Origin: Rapidithrix thailandica
GTDB lineage: Bacteria > Bacteroidota > Bacteroidia > Cytophagales > Flammeovirgaceae
Direction: 5' to 3'
Length of the DNA: 64,000 bases
Assembly (NCBI RefSeq): GCF_039710355.1
Contig: NZ_JBDKWZ010000001.1
Span: 806,001-870,000 of the forward strand
Under the pieces are notes generated by a model. The model was not told the origin of the DNA. It saw only the letters and a program-made list of their open reading frames with translations, and ran no database searches. Position 1 is the first letter of the stretch. Each line of letters begins with the position of its first letter. Positions 1 through 8,797 of this stretch are shown here, one piece after another. Position numbers and translations under genes: made by a program.

Positions 1-416
1 TTTCTTTTGGGCTTTTGGTCGTGGGAGTCGATTATGCCGTGACCATTGGCGTGTTTGCTGCGGTGGCCAACCTGATTCCCTTTTTAGGACCGGTCTTGGG
101 CGCTATTTTCGGTTTGATCGTAGGGCTTTCGACCAATGCCGGTTTGGCCGTGCAGCAAGACTATTTGATTCTCGTGGTCAAAATCCTTTCGGTATTCGGA
201 GTGGTGCAGTTTACCGACAATATCTTTTTGCAACCTATTATCTTTTCGAAGAGTGTTAAAGCCCATCCACTCGTAATATTCCTGATCGTATTTGTGGGGG
301 CTAATCTAGGAAAAGCTGTGGGGATGATTCTGGCAATACCCACCTTTACCATTCTCAAGGTGGTTTTCGGGGAGTTTTATAAAGGATATAAGCAATATCA
401 AGTCTTCCGGAAATGA
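1..416 (+). CDS. AI-2E family transporter (PerM/YhhT type), C-terminal part
   Basis: The frame is open from the first bases of the window, so this is the 3' end of a gene that begins outside it. About 138 residues are visible. They hold the hydrophobic helices typical of the C-terminal half of AI-2E/PerM permeases: a glycine-rich segment around NLIPFLGPVLG, then a segment with DNIFLQP, then a final helix ending near GEFYKG. The DNxxxxP motif after a hydrophobic stretch is characteristic of this family. The protein would sit in the inner membrane. The substrate cannot be told from this fragment; members export autoinducer-2 or ions, and many have no known substrate. It is convergent with the next gene and shares a hairpin terminator with it. 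Confidence 0.85.
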   Translation, partial: SFGLLVVGVDYAVTIGVFAAVANLIPFLGPVLGAIFGLIVGLSTNAGLAVQQDYLILVVKILSVFGVVQFTDNIFLQPIIFSKSVKAHPLVIFLIVFVGANLGKAVGMILAIPTFTILKVVFGEFYKGYKQYQVFRK

Positions 417-420
417 TCTC

Positions 421-465
421 AAAAAAAGAACGGACAAGGCTTCAAACCTCGTCCGTTCTTTTTTG
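421..465. terminator. Bidirectional rho-independent terminator
   Basis: The arms AAAAAAGAACGGAC (422-435) and GTCCGTTCTTTTTT (451-464) are complementary and enclose a short loop. The A-run on the left and T-run on the right let it work on both strands. It lies between two convergent stop codons. Confidence 0.85.
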
Positions 466-484
466 ATTTTTCAGTCTAAATGGC

Positions 485-1258
485 TTATTCGTTATTAATA
501 TCCATCAATTTGTATTTGGGAGAAATCTTAAACGGGAATTTTAACTCTTTCGCCTGAAGACCTACCCTGTTAAAGTCCAAAGCCATTCTGGTGTCTTTCT
601 TTTGCGAGTCATTATACCTTACACTGGCTTTGCAAAGGAATGGAAATATTTGTCCTTCTACCTCCTGAAACTTCTCATAGTTGATTTCTAATTGAGCATT
701 GCTCTTTTTTTCTTCCGCTTTCAGGATCTGTAATTTATTATAGGTTCTGTTGACGGATACTTCCGTTTTATAATCCCCTTTGTTGTTTTTGATGATAAAA
801 AAATCATTGTTTTTCTGGCTTCTCCGGGTATTGATTTCCATCGGCATATTGCCAATCAATATGGCCTGAATCATTTCAAACTGCGTTTGAAAATTTAAAC
901 GTTGATAGATGCCATCATAGTCGTATTTATAATATTCCTTGTTCAAGCGGTCGATGACAAATACGGAGTCGCGTGAAATCAAAGCGCGAGCTCCTTCTAT
1001 TCCCGTACCGGAGCGCAGGGAAATCCAAATCAAGCTATCTTTTTTTACACGGATATCGGCAGTTGCTTTAATATCGTCTGTGCCATCGCCAAAGGTAAGT
1101 TTGGCCCGGGCGGTTAAGTATTCAAATTGTAAGTCTTCAATTTTAAGTTCGTTGGATTTTTTCCGGGGAGTGGGCGTATTTCCGGTCGTCAGTTGTTTTT
1201 TACAGGCTGTCATTCCAAACAAACTGGAAATCAGTAGTATGAAGATAAATCGTTTCAA
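485..1258 (-). CDS. DUF4292 family lipoprotein
   Basis: A 257-residue protein with a signal peptide and lipobox (MTAC, Cys19), so a predicted lipoprotein. The body after a short Lys/Thr/Pro linker is mostly beta strand, with the pattern ADIRVKKDSLIWISL and ISRDSVFVIDRLNKEY. This pattern, with a C-terminal RMALDFNRV region, matches DUF4292, a Bacteroidota family with an LolA/LolB-like fold. The role is not established; the fold suggests lipid or lipoprotein handling in the periplasm. The gene stands alone, with its terminator shared with the convergent transporter. The ATG at 1258 is well supported because it opens directly into the signal peptide. Confidence 0.8.
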   Translation of the reverse strand: MKRFIFILLISSLFGMTACKKQLTTGNTPTPRKKSNELKIEDLQFEYLTARAKLTFGDGTDDIKATADIRVKKDSLIWISLRSGTGIEGARALISRDSVFVIDRLNKEYYKYDYDGIYQRLNFQTQFEMIQAILIGNMPMEINTRRSQKNNDFFIIKNNKGDYKTEVSVNRTYNKLQILKAEEKKSNAQLEINYEKFQEVEGQIFPFLCKASVRYNDSQKKDTRMALDFNRVGLQAKELKFPFKISPKYKLMDINNE

Positions 1259-1570
1259 AAGCTTTCTAAATTTTATAGATTGAAGTTTTACTAAATCATT
1301 TTCTACATCCCTCTTGCTACAGCTAACAGACCGGCATTGTATGTCTTGCCGTTAAGGTCAATTCTTTGTCTTGTGGGCGTGAAGAGAAAGGTTAAACATA
1401 CTCTTAGCCTGATTAAAAAACAAGATAGGAAGAAGTTTTAATTCGTGAAAATTATTTCCGGGGCTTCTTTGTCAGGTATTTTACACCCATCAACCCATGG
1501 AAAAAGAGGAGGAAACGGCTGGTGGATTAGAAAAAATAAGAAGTGTTTCACGAGAGCATTTGCTAAAAAT
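1259..1570. other. Intergenic region, no gene seen
   Basis: This region lies upstream of the DUF4292 gene and downstream of valS, both on the minus strand. It should hold the DUF4292 promoter, but no clear TAnnTTTG box was found on the minus strand. A 64-codon plus-strand open frame here runs through the valS terminator and lacks any recognisable feature, so it was not called. Confidence 0.5.
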
Positions 1571-1600
1571 TCCCGCCTGCCCAATACAAGACAGGCGGGA
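1571..1600 (-). terminator. Terminator of valS
   Basis: The arms TCCCGCCTG (1571-1579) and CAGGCGGGA (1592-1600) form a 9-bp GC-rich stem just past the valS stop. On the minus strand the stem is followed by ATTTTTAG, a short T-run. Confidence 0.75.
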
Positions 1601-1624
1601 GTATTTTGTACAATATTGAAAGGT

Positions 1625-4246
1625 CTACAAACTGGCTAATTGCTCTCTCAATGCTTGCAATTTTGCTTCAGCATCGGCTTGTTTTTGCTTTTCATTGGCT
1701 ACTACCTGTTCCGGAGCGTTGTTGACAAAGCGCTCATTGCCCAATTTCTTATTTACTCCTTTCAGGAAGCCCTCCGTATAAGCAATTTCTTTTTCGATTT
1801 TTTCCTTTTCTTTTTCAACGTCCAATTCTCCTTCCACAGGAATAAAGTACTCATCTCCTTTGTGGACAAAGCTTATGGCTTTTTCCAACTGAGTGTCGGT
1901 ATAGTGGATTCCGGAAATATTGGCCAGTTTTTGAATCACCGGAGCAAACGTCTCGTAAAGGGCTTGGTTCTCTGTTTTGATATGCAGTTCCAAGGCTGTT
2001 TTCGGAGATATTTGTTTGGCATTACGGGTATTCCGGATATTAGATATCACAAAGAAAATTACTTCCGCCTCATTCAAAAGTTGCTGATCCACGGCATTTG
2101 CCACAGGATAATCGGCAATAATCAGCGCATCTTTTTCTTCTCTTTTTTGAATATGCTGATAAATTTCTTCACTGATAAATGGCATAAACGGATGCAACAC
2201 TTTCATCAGTTTTTCAAAGAACTGAATGGTTGATTGGTAAGTGTAGCTGTCTACCGGCTGCTCAAACTTTGGCTTGACCATTTCCAAATACCAAGAACAG
2301 AAATCTTCCCATACCAATTTGTACAGGCTCATTAAGGCATCCGAGATGCGGTATTTTTCATAGTGTGCTTCAATCTCTTCGAAAGCCTGGTTGAATTTGG
2401 CTTCAAACCAATCCACAGCGACTTTATTCACAGAGGTATCCAACGATGCGTCTACTTCCCAGCCTTGTACCAAACGGAAAGCATTCCAGATCTTATTGGC
2501 AAAATTTCTTCCCTGAGTACAGAGCTTGATGTCGAATAGCAAATCGTTACCGGCCGGAGAAGAAAACAACATTCCGGTGCGGACACCATCTGCACCGTAT
2601 TCCTTGATCAGATCCAGAGGATCGGGAGAATTGCCTAAGGACTTGGACATTTTTTGGCCTTTTTTGTCCCTTACAATTCCGGTCAGGTATACGTTTTTGA
2701 ACGGGAAATTTCCTTTGTATTCATATCCGGCAATGATCATCCGGGCCACCCAGAAAAACAAAATTTCGGGAGCTGTTACCAAGTCAGAAGTCGGGTAGTA
2801 ATAGTTAATATCTTCGTTGTCCGGATCGGTCAGGCCGTCAAAGACGGAAATAGGCCATAACCAGGAAGAGAACCAAGTATCCAATACATCTTCATCTTGT
2901 TTCAGTTGTTCTAAGCTGATACCAGGGATTTTTTCCTGAGCCAACTTTAAGGCTTCTTCCGGAGTTTCGGCTACTACATACTCCCCGTTAGGCAGGTAGA
3001 AAGCCGGAATACGCTGCCCCCACCACAGTTGTCGTGAAATACACCAGTCTTTCACGTTTTCCATCCAGTGGCGGTACATATTTTTGAATTTAGGCGGATG
3101 AAACTGGATGGTGTCATTCATCACGTTTTCCAATGCAGGCTTGGCCAGGTCTTCCATCTTCACAAACCATTGTAAAGAAAGCTTAGGCTCTATCACAGCA
3201 CTGGTTCTTTCCGAATAGCCCACTTTATTCACCATTTCCTCCACTTTCACCAATTGTCCCATCTCTTCCAGGTCTTTGACAATGGCTTTTCTTACGGCAA
3301 AGCGGTCGATGCCTACAAAGTGCTGTGCTTTTTCATTGAGTTTGCCATTGTCATCAATGATATCAATGACCTCCAGGTTGTGACGCAAGCCGATTTCATA
3401 GTCATTTAAGTCGTGTGCCGGAGTGATTTTCAAGCATCCTGTACCATATTCAGGATCTACATACTCATCGGCAATGACCGGGACGGCACGGTTCACCATC
3501 GGGATGATGACTTTTTTGCCGATCAACTTTTTGAAGCGTTCGTCTTCCGGGTGTACACAGACCGCTGTATCTGCCAGAATCGTTTCCGGCCGGGTAGTGG
3601 CTATGGTGACCCACTCATCTTCAGTGCCCTCTACTTTATATTTTACATAAAACAATTTGGAGTTAACCTCTTTGTAAATCACCTCTTCGTCCGAAAGGGC
3701 CGTTTTTCCTTGTGGGTCCCAGTTGACCATACGGATGCCCCGGTAGATATATCCTTTTTGATACAGGTCTACAAACACCTTGATCACAGACTGAGAGAGA
3801 CTTTCTTCCATGGTAAAGCGGGTGCGGTCCCAATCGCAAGACGCCCCCAACTTTTTCAACTGTTCCAAAATAATTCCCCCGTACTTTTCTTTCCATTCCC
3901 AGGCATATTCCAAAAACTCTTCACGAGAAAGGTCTTTTTTCTCCATGCCTTTTTCCTTGAGCATTGCCACTACTTTGGCTTCGGTAGCGATGGAGGCATG
4001 GTCGGTGCCCGGCACCCAACAAGCTTCTTTCCCTTTCATCCGCTGTCTTCTCACCAATACATCCTGAATGGTATTGTTCAGCATATGTCCCATATGCAAA
4101 ACACCTGTCACGTTGGGAGGAGGAATGACCACCGTGAAGGGTTCTTTGTCCGGGTTGGGTTTTGAGGCAAAGAATTTATGATCCAGCCAGTATTGATACC
4201 ACTTGTCTTCTACTTCTTTGGGGTTATATGTTTTGTTTAGCTCCAT
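1625..4246 (-). CDS. valS: Valine--tRNA ligase
   Basis: Class I aminoacyl-tRNA synthetase that charges tRNA-Val in the cytoplasm. With the chosen start it is 873 residues, normal for the family. The HIGH motif appears as HMGH at about residues 51-54, after PPPNVTGVL. The KMSKS motif is at about 532-536. A long connective (editing) domain lies between them. The C-terminal end is rich in Lys and Glu and forms the usual coiled-coil arm. The start is set at the ATG at 4246: a TTG eight codons upstream would also be in frame, but it overlaps the predicted -7 box at 4268-4275 and so would lie upstream of the transcript start. The gene stands alone and is divergent from the histidine kinase. Confidence 0.98.
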   Translation of the reverse strand: MELNKTYNPKEVEDKWYQYWLDHKFFASKPNPDKEPFTVVIPPPNVTGVLHMGHMLNNTIQDVLVRRQRMKGKEACWVPGTDHASIATEAKVVAMLKEKGMEKKDLSREEFLEYAWEWKEKYGGIILEQLKKLGASCDWDRTRFTMEESLSQSVIKVFVDLYQKGYIYRGIRMVNWDPQGKTALSDEEVIYKEVNSKLFYVKYKVEGTEDEWVTIATTRPETILADTAVCVHPEDERFKKLIGKKVIIPMVNRAVPVIADEYVDPEYGTGCLKITPAHDLNDYEIGLRHNLEVIDIIDDNGKLNEKAQHFVGIDRFAVRKAIVKDLEEMGQLVKVEEMVNKVGYSERTSAVIEPKLSLQWFVKMEDLAKPALENVMNDTIQFHPPKFKNMYRHWMENVKDWCISRQLWWGQRIPAFYLPNGEYVVAETPEEALKLAQEKIPGISLEQLKQDEDVLDTWFSSWLWPISVFDGLTDPDNEDINYYYPTSDLVTAPEILFFWVARMIIAGYEYKGNFPFKNVYLTGIVRDKKGQKMSKSLGNSPDPLDLIKEYGADGVRTGMLFSSPAGNDLLFDIKLCTQGRNFANKIWNAFRLVQGWEVDASLDTSVNKVAVDWFEAKFNQAFEEIEAHYEKYRISDALMSLYKLVWEDFCSWYLEMVKPKFEQPVDSYTYQSTIQFFEKLMKVLHPFMPFISEEIYQHIQKREEKDALIIADYPVANAVDQQLLNEAEVIFFVISNIRNTRNAKQISPKTALELHIKTENQALYETFAPVIQKLANISGIHYTDTQLEKAISFVHKGDEYFIPVEGELDVEKEKEKIEKEIAYTEGFLKGVNKKLGNERFVNNAPEQVVANEKQKQADAEAKLQALREQLASL

Positions 4247-4267
4247 TTCATTAAATTTTTCGAAGTA

Positions 4268-4300
4268 CAAAAGTATTAAAAAATGTATTCAGATGGTCAA
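4268..4300 (-). promoter_or_regulatory. valS promoter, Bacteroidota type
   Basis: Read on the minus strand this is TTG, 22 bases, then TACTTTTG: a perfect TAnnTTTG -7 box (4268-4275) with a -33 TTG (4298-4300) at accepted spacing. Transcription would start near 4262, giving a leader of about 16 nt before the ATG at 4246. Confidence 0.65.
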
Positions 4301-4682
4301 TTTGGACTCAAGGAACTCAGGTTTTGCCTATAAGTTTGTCTGAAAAAAGAAATTTTTGAAGAAGAATGTCCGGTGAGACTGCCCGGGTTTACACCGAATC
4401 AGAATGCCGTATAGTCGAATTTTAAAGGAATTTTAGGGGAAGAATTTTGATTATCAAGTATTTATCTTTTTTTTGCCAATTGATAAAAATCATGTAGGCA
4501 TCCGGCTAAAAGTAAATATTAACTACCATTGGGTATCTATTAAAATAGGTGCTTTTTAATCTGTGATGATAGATCTGAAGATTTCCTTATTTCAAATAAA
4601 TTGAAACAGAGGGAAATATGCATATGTCTACCGATATAGATACCCCCAATCAGTCCTTTTACAAAAATTCGTATTGAAGAGA
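4301..4682. other. Divergent intergenic region between valS and histidine kinase
   Basis: An AT-rich region that must hold the kinase promoter. A weak candidate is TTTG at 4446-4449 with TATCTTTT at 4463-4470, but the spacing (13) is too short to trust. No gene, tRNA or convincing hairpin was seen. Confidence 0.4.
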
Positions 4683-7475
4683 ATGAATAGAGATTTACCC
4701 CTGGTTGAACTGGGTGTCTTGTTGGATTACCGGAACAAAGCCGGTAGTTACTATTGTAAATATGAATTACTAGAAGCAAATATACTACGGATCACGCATT
4801 CCGGAGTACCCACAATTGAAGACATCAAAATCGTTCTCACAGCTTTTGAATCCCAATGTGAGAGGATGCAGGTCGAAGCCTCCAACCCCATGTATATCTT
4901 GTTGGATGCGACCCATCTTACCAATGCGGATTTTATTACCCGTAAGTTTTATTCACAAAAAGTTGCCGGTTATTTTTCAAAAAAGATCATCCGTTATGCG
5001 AGCATTATCGCGGCCAACCAAGTGGTGGCTACTATCAGCAAACTTGCGGCTAAAAAATACTCCAGTATCAAATTGAGTTACCATGATACATATGAGGAGG
5101 CTATCGAAAAAATCAGACAATGTAAAGCCTTGGATGAGGGATTAGCTGAAAAAACAGACGAAAGAGGGCACTCGATCTATCATGCGAATTGGGTTCACCG
5201 GGAGTATATCTATATCCATCATAAGAGGGTGTCTTTGGTCAGTAAACCGGAGTGGAATATCGGCCGGGAAAAAGATCCCTATCAGCTCAGGTTATATTTG
5301 ATTGGCAAAGACTTGTTGTTGGTCAAAACGGTGGGGAGTCCGGAAATAGAACAGATTGAAGAAGTGGTAAAAAAACTCTGGGCTGTAATCCGTTATTCCA
5401 AGCAAGTGCAATTGGGCTTAATTGCAGATTATTCCCAACGGGGTTATTTGAAAAAATCGGCTTTGAAGCAGGCTTCCGATTATGATAAGGCACTGAGGAA
5501 ATACTGGTCTAAAATATATTTTATTCTAAATGATACGGCCAAAATCGCATTTAAGACGTTTGATCAGTTCAAACCTGGGTTTACGGAAAATATTCGTATG
5601 GCTTCGGGAATTTCAGATGCCTTGACGAAGTATCATACAGAAGGGAAAGGTGACTCTTTTTTACACAACGAAGCGAAACCAGAAGCTTTTGTGGCTAATG
5701 TGAATCAGAAGGGCTTAAAAAATAAGTCGAAAGATGAGTTGATTGCCATCATCGAAGATTTACAATCCTTGAATGCCAACCAAAACCAACTGATACAAGC
5801 GCGAAATCAGGAATTATTTGAAACCATTGCGCAGATTTCCTGGGACAATACCTACAATTACAAAGAGCTGAAAGTTCCTATTACCGATCCTTATTCGGAC
5901 TTATACATTGCCATACAAATGCTTCAGATTGATGTCCGGGATATGCTGAACGATCTGATTTGTATGAATAAAAAGTTAGAACTTAAGGTACAGGAACGGA
6001 CCCGGGATATTGCTTACAAAGAGGCAAACTTACGGGCGATCATTGATAACAATGACCATAGCATCTGGGTTTGTGACAAGGAACTGGTACTGGTGGATTT
6101 CAACTTGAAATTTCAACAGGCCTTTCAACAATTGTTCGGATCGCAAATTATGTTGGGCCAATCGCTGAAAGAAGCGATCCCCGACCTGAAAGTTCATGCC
6201 ATATGGATGCATCGTTTGACGAACGCTCTGTCGGGAAGTCAACTTAACTATACCGATCATCTGGAAGGAGTGGATGGTAAAGTGTATATTTTTCAAAGTG
6301 TGTTGTTTCCGTTGGTGACGGAGGGGGAAGTATCCGGCATTAGTATTTTTTCTAAAAATATCACCAGAGAAGTTCATAAGGAAAACTTAATTAAAAAGAA
6401 CGAACAACTTCTTCGCTCCATTAATCAAAACATTCAGGAAGGGATTTATAGAAGAAAGCTGGAAGGAGAAGTAGTGTATGTGAACCAGGCGTTTTTGGAT
6501 TTATTTTCAGTAGAGAGTATTGAAGAATTTAACAGCCATTCTATCGAGCATTATTATGTAAATCCGGAAGAAAAACGCTCTTTAGACAAAGAGATCACCC
6601 AAAAGAACGCATACCGGAACCGGGAAGTGTTGTACAAACGGAAAGACGGCAGCCACTTTTGGGGAATGACCAGTGCTATTTTGGTGTATGATAGTTCCGG
6701 GGAGTTGTTGATTGACGGGGTCGTCCGGAATGTTACGGTCAACAAAAAAGCAGAGGAGAAACTAACTCAACAAAATGAAGAGTTGAAGAAGCTTAATGAG
6801 GAGTTGGACCGCTTTGTATACAGTGCTTCCCACGATTTGCGGGCACCGCTTTCTTCCTTGTCAGGTTTGATTGATCTGGTGGGCATGGAGGACAATGAGG
6901 AGAATAAGGCGGAATACCTGAGCCTGATGGTGAAAAGTGTGAAACGTCTGGATAATTTTATTCAGGATATTATCCATTACTCGCGAAATGCCCGCTTGGA
7001 AGTGGAAAGGGAACCCATTGATTTTGAGGAAGCAATCCGGGAAGTGTTTGAAGGCTTGGAGTATTTGGATAATGCCAAAAGCGTACAAAAAGAAATCGAA
7101 ATTATTCAAGACAAAGCTTTTTACTCCGATAAAAAGCGGTTGACCATTATTTTTAATAACCTGTTATCGAATGCGCTCCGTTATACGGCTTCTTACCGGC
7201 CGGATGCCTGTATTTCCGTAAAAGTAGTGGTAGGTGGAGATAATGTAAATATACAGATCAAAGACAACGGTATCGGTATCGCTACAAAACATCAAGACAA
7301 AATCTTTGATATGTTTTACCGGGCTACTACCTTTAAACCCGGTTCCGGTTTGGGGTTATACATTGTCAAAGAGGCTGTGGAAAAGCTCAGGGGAAAGGTG
7401 CGTTTAGAGTCGGTGTTGAATCAAGGTTCTGTATTTTATGTGGAATTACCTAATTTAAACCGCCCGGCAGAATAA
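4683..7475 (+). CDS. PAS-domain sensor histidine kinase
   Basis: A 930-residue cytoplasmic sensor kinase with no clear membrane segment. Residues about 1-330 form an unassigned N-terminal region that looks like two related alpha/beta units. A coiled coil follows at about 345-450, ending in the phrase ELKVQERTRDI. Two PAS domains lie at about 450-560 and 575-695. The HisKA dimerisation helix carries the phospho-acceptor in SASHDLRAP (His717). The ATPase domain has an N box (Asn825), the DNGIGI motif (about 861) and GSGLGLYIV (about 887). The ATG at 4683 was chosen over a TTG three codons upstream. No receiver domain is fused and no response regulator is adjacent, so the partner is unknown. The absence of a membrane segment suggests an intracellular or membrane-proximal signal. 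Confidence 0.9.
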   Translation: MNRDLPLVELGVLLDYRNKAGSYYCKYELLEANILRITHSGVPTIEDIKIVLTAFESQCERMQVEASNPMYILLDATHLTNADFITRKFYSQKVAGYFSKKIIRYASIIAANQVVATISKLAAKKYSSIKLSYHDTYEEAIEKIRQCKALDEGLAEKTDERGHSIYHANWVHREYIYIHHKRVSLVSKPEWNIGREKDPYQLRLYLIGKDLLLVKTVGSPEIEQIEEVVKKLWAVIRYSKQVQLGLIADYSQRGYLKKSALKQASDYDKALRKYWSKIYFILNDTAKIAFKTFDQFKPGFTENIRMASGISDALTKYHTEGKGDSFLHNEAKPEAFVANVNQKGLKNKSKDELIAIIEDLQSLNANQNQLIQARNQELFETIAQISWDNTYNYKELKVPITDPYSDLYIAIQMLQIDVRDMLNDLICMNKKLELKVQERTRDIAYKEANLRAIIDNNDHSIWVCDKELVLVDFNLKFQQAFQQLFGSQIMLGQSLKEAIPDLKVHAIWMHRLTNALSGSQLNYTDHLEGVDGKVYIFQSVLFPLVTEGEVSGISIFSKNITREVHKENLIKKNEQLLRSINQNIQEGIYRRKLEGEVVYVNQAFLDLFSVESIEEFNSHSIEHYYVNPEEKRSLDKEITQKNAYRNREVLYKRKDGSHFWGMTSAILVYDSSGELLIDGVVRNVTVNKKAEEKLTQQNEELKKLNEELDRFVYSASHDLRAPLSSLSGLIDLVGMEDNEENKAEYLSLMVKSVKRLDNFIQDIIHYSRNARLEVEREPIDFEEAIREVFEGLEYLDNAKSVQKEIEIIQDKAFYSDKKRLTIIFNNLLSNALRYTASYRPDACISVKVVVGGDNVNIQIKDNGIGIATKHQDKIFDMFYRATTFKPGSGLGLYIVKEAVEKLRGKVRLESVLNQGSVFYVELPNLNRPAE

Positions 7476-7570
7476 TTTACAAAGGTCTTTTCTTTCAGTG
7501 GTGGATATGAATGGTAAATGTCCGATTCTTGCAGTAGATTAGCAACGGATACATCCTTGTAAAGGACCAA

Positions 7571-7598
7571 TCGTAGGGAACCGATCGTAGGGAACTGA
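7571..7598. repeat. Two-copy 14-bp tandem repeat
   Basis: The unit TCGTAGGGAACCGA (7571-7584) is followed directly by TCGTAGGGAACTGA (7585-7598), one mismatch. It lies about 85 bp upstream of the PorP/SprF start, so it could be a regulator site or slippage. No function is claimed. Confidence 0.6.
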
Positions 7599-7680
7599 GA
7601 CAACCAGCATATCGTCGTATGAGTGTAAGCGTTTGTTATGCATCATTACACTGATACATATACTAACGAATGACAGAGAC

Positions 7681-8679
7681 ATGATTCGAAAGATTTTCAT
7701 AAGTATTGTTTGGGTTTGGGGGCTGGCCCTTTCAGCCTATGGGCAGGACCCTAATTTTACGCAATTTTACGCCTCTTCTTTATACCTCAATCCTGCTTTT
7801 ACCGGTAGTACCGAACAGTTTCGTATTGCCAGTGTATACCGTAACCAGTGGGTGGGTTTGCCACAATCTTACGCACACAACCAGGCTTCATTTGATTACA
7901 ACCTTCTGAATTGGAATAGCGGTATCGGGGTGATGGTGACCAATGACCGGATTGCAGAATTGGCTTATCAAGCAACTTCCCTCAATGTGTCGTACTCGTA
8001 TGCCGTACCGTTAAGAGAAGAGTGGGTGATGCGCTTGGGTTTGCAAGGAGGATATACGTATAAAAGCACCAACTTTAACCGTTTGGTATTTGGCGATGCT
8101 ATTGCCCGCGGAGGCGGAGGGAGCGGTGAGGCATTCGGAAGCGAATCCAAAGGTTCCCTTGATTTTTCTACGGGATTTTTAATCTATAACTCCCGGTTCT
8201 GGGCGGGTATGGGGCTGTTTCACCTGAATCGTCCCAATCAAGGTTTGGGGGAAGTCAGCGACCATTTGCCGATCCGTTACACCATACATATGGGTGGGAA
8301 ATTGCCGATCCGTCAAAAACAAGAAGTGTGGGTATCTCCGGCAATTTTATTTCAACAACAAGCCCAGTTCAGTCAATTGGATTTTGGTGTTAACCTGTCC
8401 TACCAGGCAATTATTGCCGGAGTTTGGTACAGAGGGTTACCGGTCGGAAACGAAACTTCCAAATTCAATAAATCTGCCATCAGTGGTTTATTGGGATTGC
8501 ATGTTCAAAACTTTACGGTTGGGTATAGTTATGACCATGCTGTGGGAGGCATACACGGGCTTACCGGAGCTTCTCATGAAATTACACTGGTGTTTGAACC
8601 CCCTGCTACACTTTCCTTTTTGAAAAAAGCCAAAGACAAACGCTTTGTACAATGCCCGGCTTTTTACAGTCAGCGTTGA
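7681..8679 (+). CDS. PorP/SprF family type IX secretion system membrane protein
   Basis: A 332-residue outer-membrane beta-barrel protein. It starts with a signal peptide ending near SAYGQ, then DPNFTQFYASSLYLNPAFTG, the classic N-terminus of the PorP/SprF family (QFY, NPAFTG, RNQW). Alternating hydrophobic strands continue to the end. Family members are linked to type IX secretion and cell-surface attachment of adhesins, often paired with a CHU_C-domain protein. Here no CHU_C protein is adjacent, so it is an orphan copy; a second member lies at 41635. The start was moved to the ATG at 7681 because the 16 residues upstream in frame would precede the signal peptide. Confidence 0.9.
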   Translation: MIRKIFISIVWVWGLALSAYGQDPNFTQFYASSLYLNPAFTGSTEQFRIASVYRNQWVGLPQSYAHNQASFDYNLLNWNSGIGVMVTNDRIAELAYQATSLNVSYSYAVPLREEWVMRLGLQGGYTYKSTNFNRLVFGDAIARGGGGSGEAFGSESKGSLDFSTGFLIYNSRFWAGMGLFHLNRPNQGLGEVSDHLPIRYTIHMGGKLPIRQKQEVWVSPAILFQQQAQFSQLDFGVNLSYQAIIAGVWYRGLPVGNETSKFNKSAISGLLGLHVQNFTVGYSYDHAVGGIHGLTGASHEITLVFEPPATLSFLKKAKDKRFVQCPAFYSQR

Positions 8680-8721
8680 ACCACCCGGTCAATTATTTCA
8701 ACCTAAGGGGTTTGAGGTTTT

Positions 8722-8764
8722 CAATATCCGCTATAGAAACTCAAAGTTCCTATGGCGGATATTG
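8722..8764. terminator. Stem-loop between convergent genes
   Basis: Arms CAATATCCGCTATAG (8722-8736) and CTATGGCGGATATTG (8750-8764) pair over 15 bp with one wobble around a 13-nt loop. It lies between convergent genes and probably ends transcription, but lacks a strong T-run on either side. Confidence 0.6.
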
Positions 8765-8797
8765 TCCGGTGTGAAATAATATTCTTTTAATAGTCAG

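Noticed and set aside
1445..1639. A 64-codon plus-strand frame in the valS downstream gap
   Set aside because: It crosses the valS terminator and overlaps the valS 3' end, and has no recognisable sequence.
3413..4165. A 250-codon open frame on the plus strand antisense to valS
   Set aside because: It lies wholly inside valS, whose HIGH motif and full length are clear, and its translation shows no domain.
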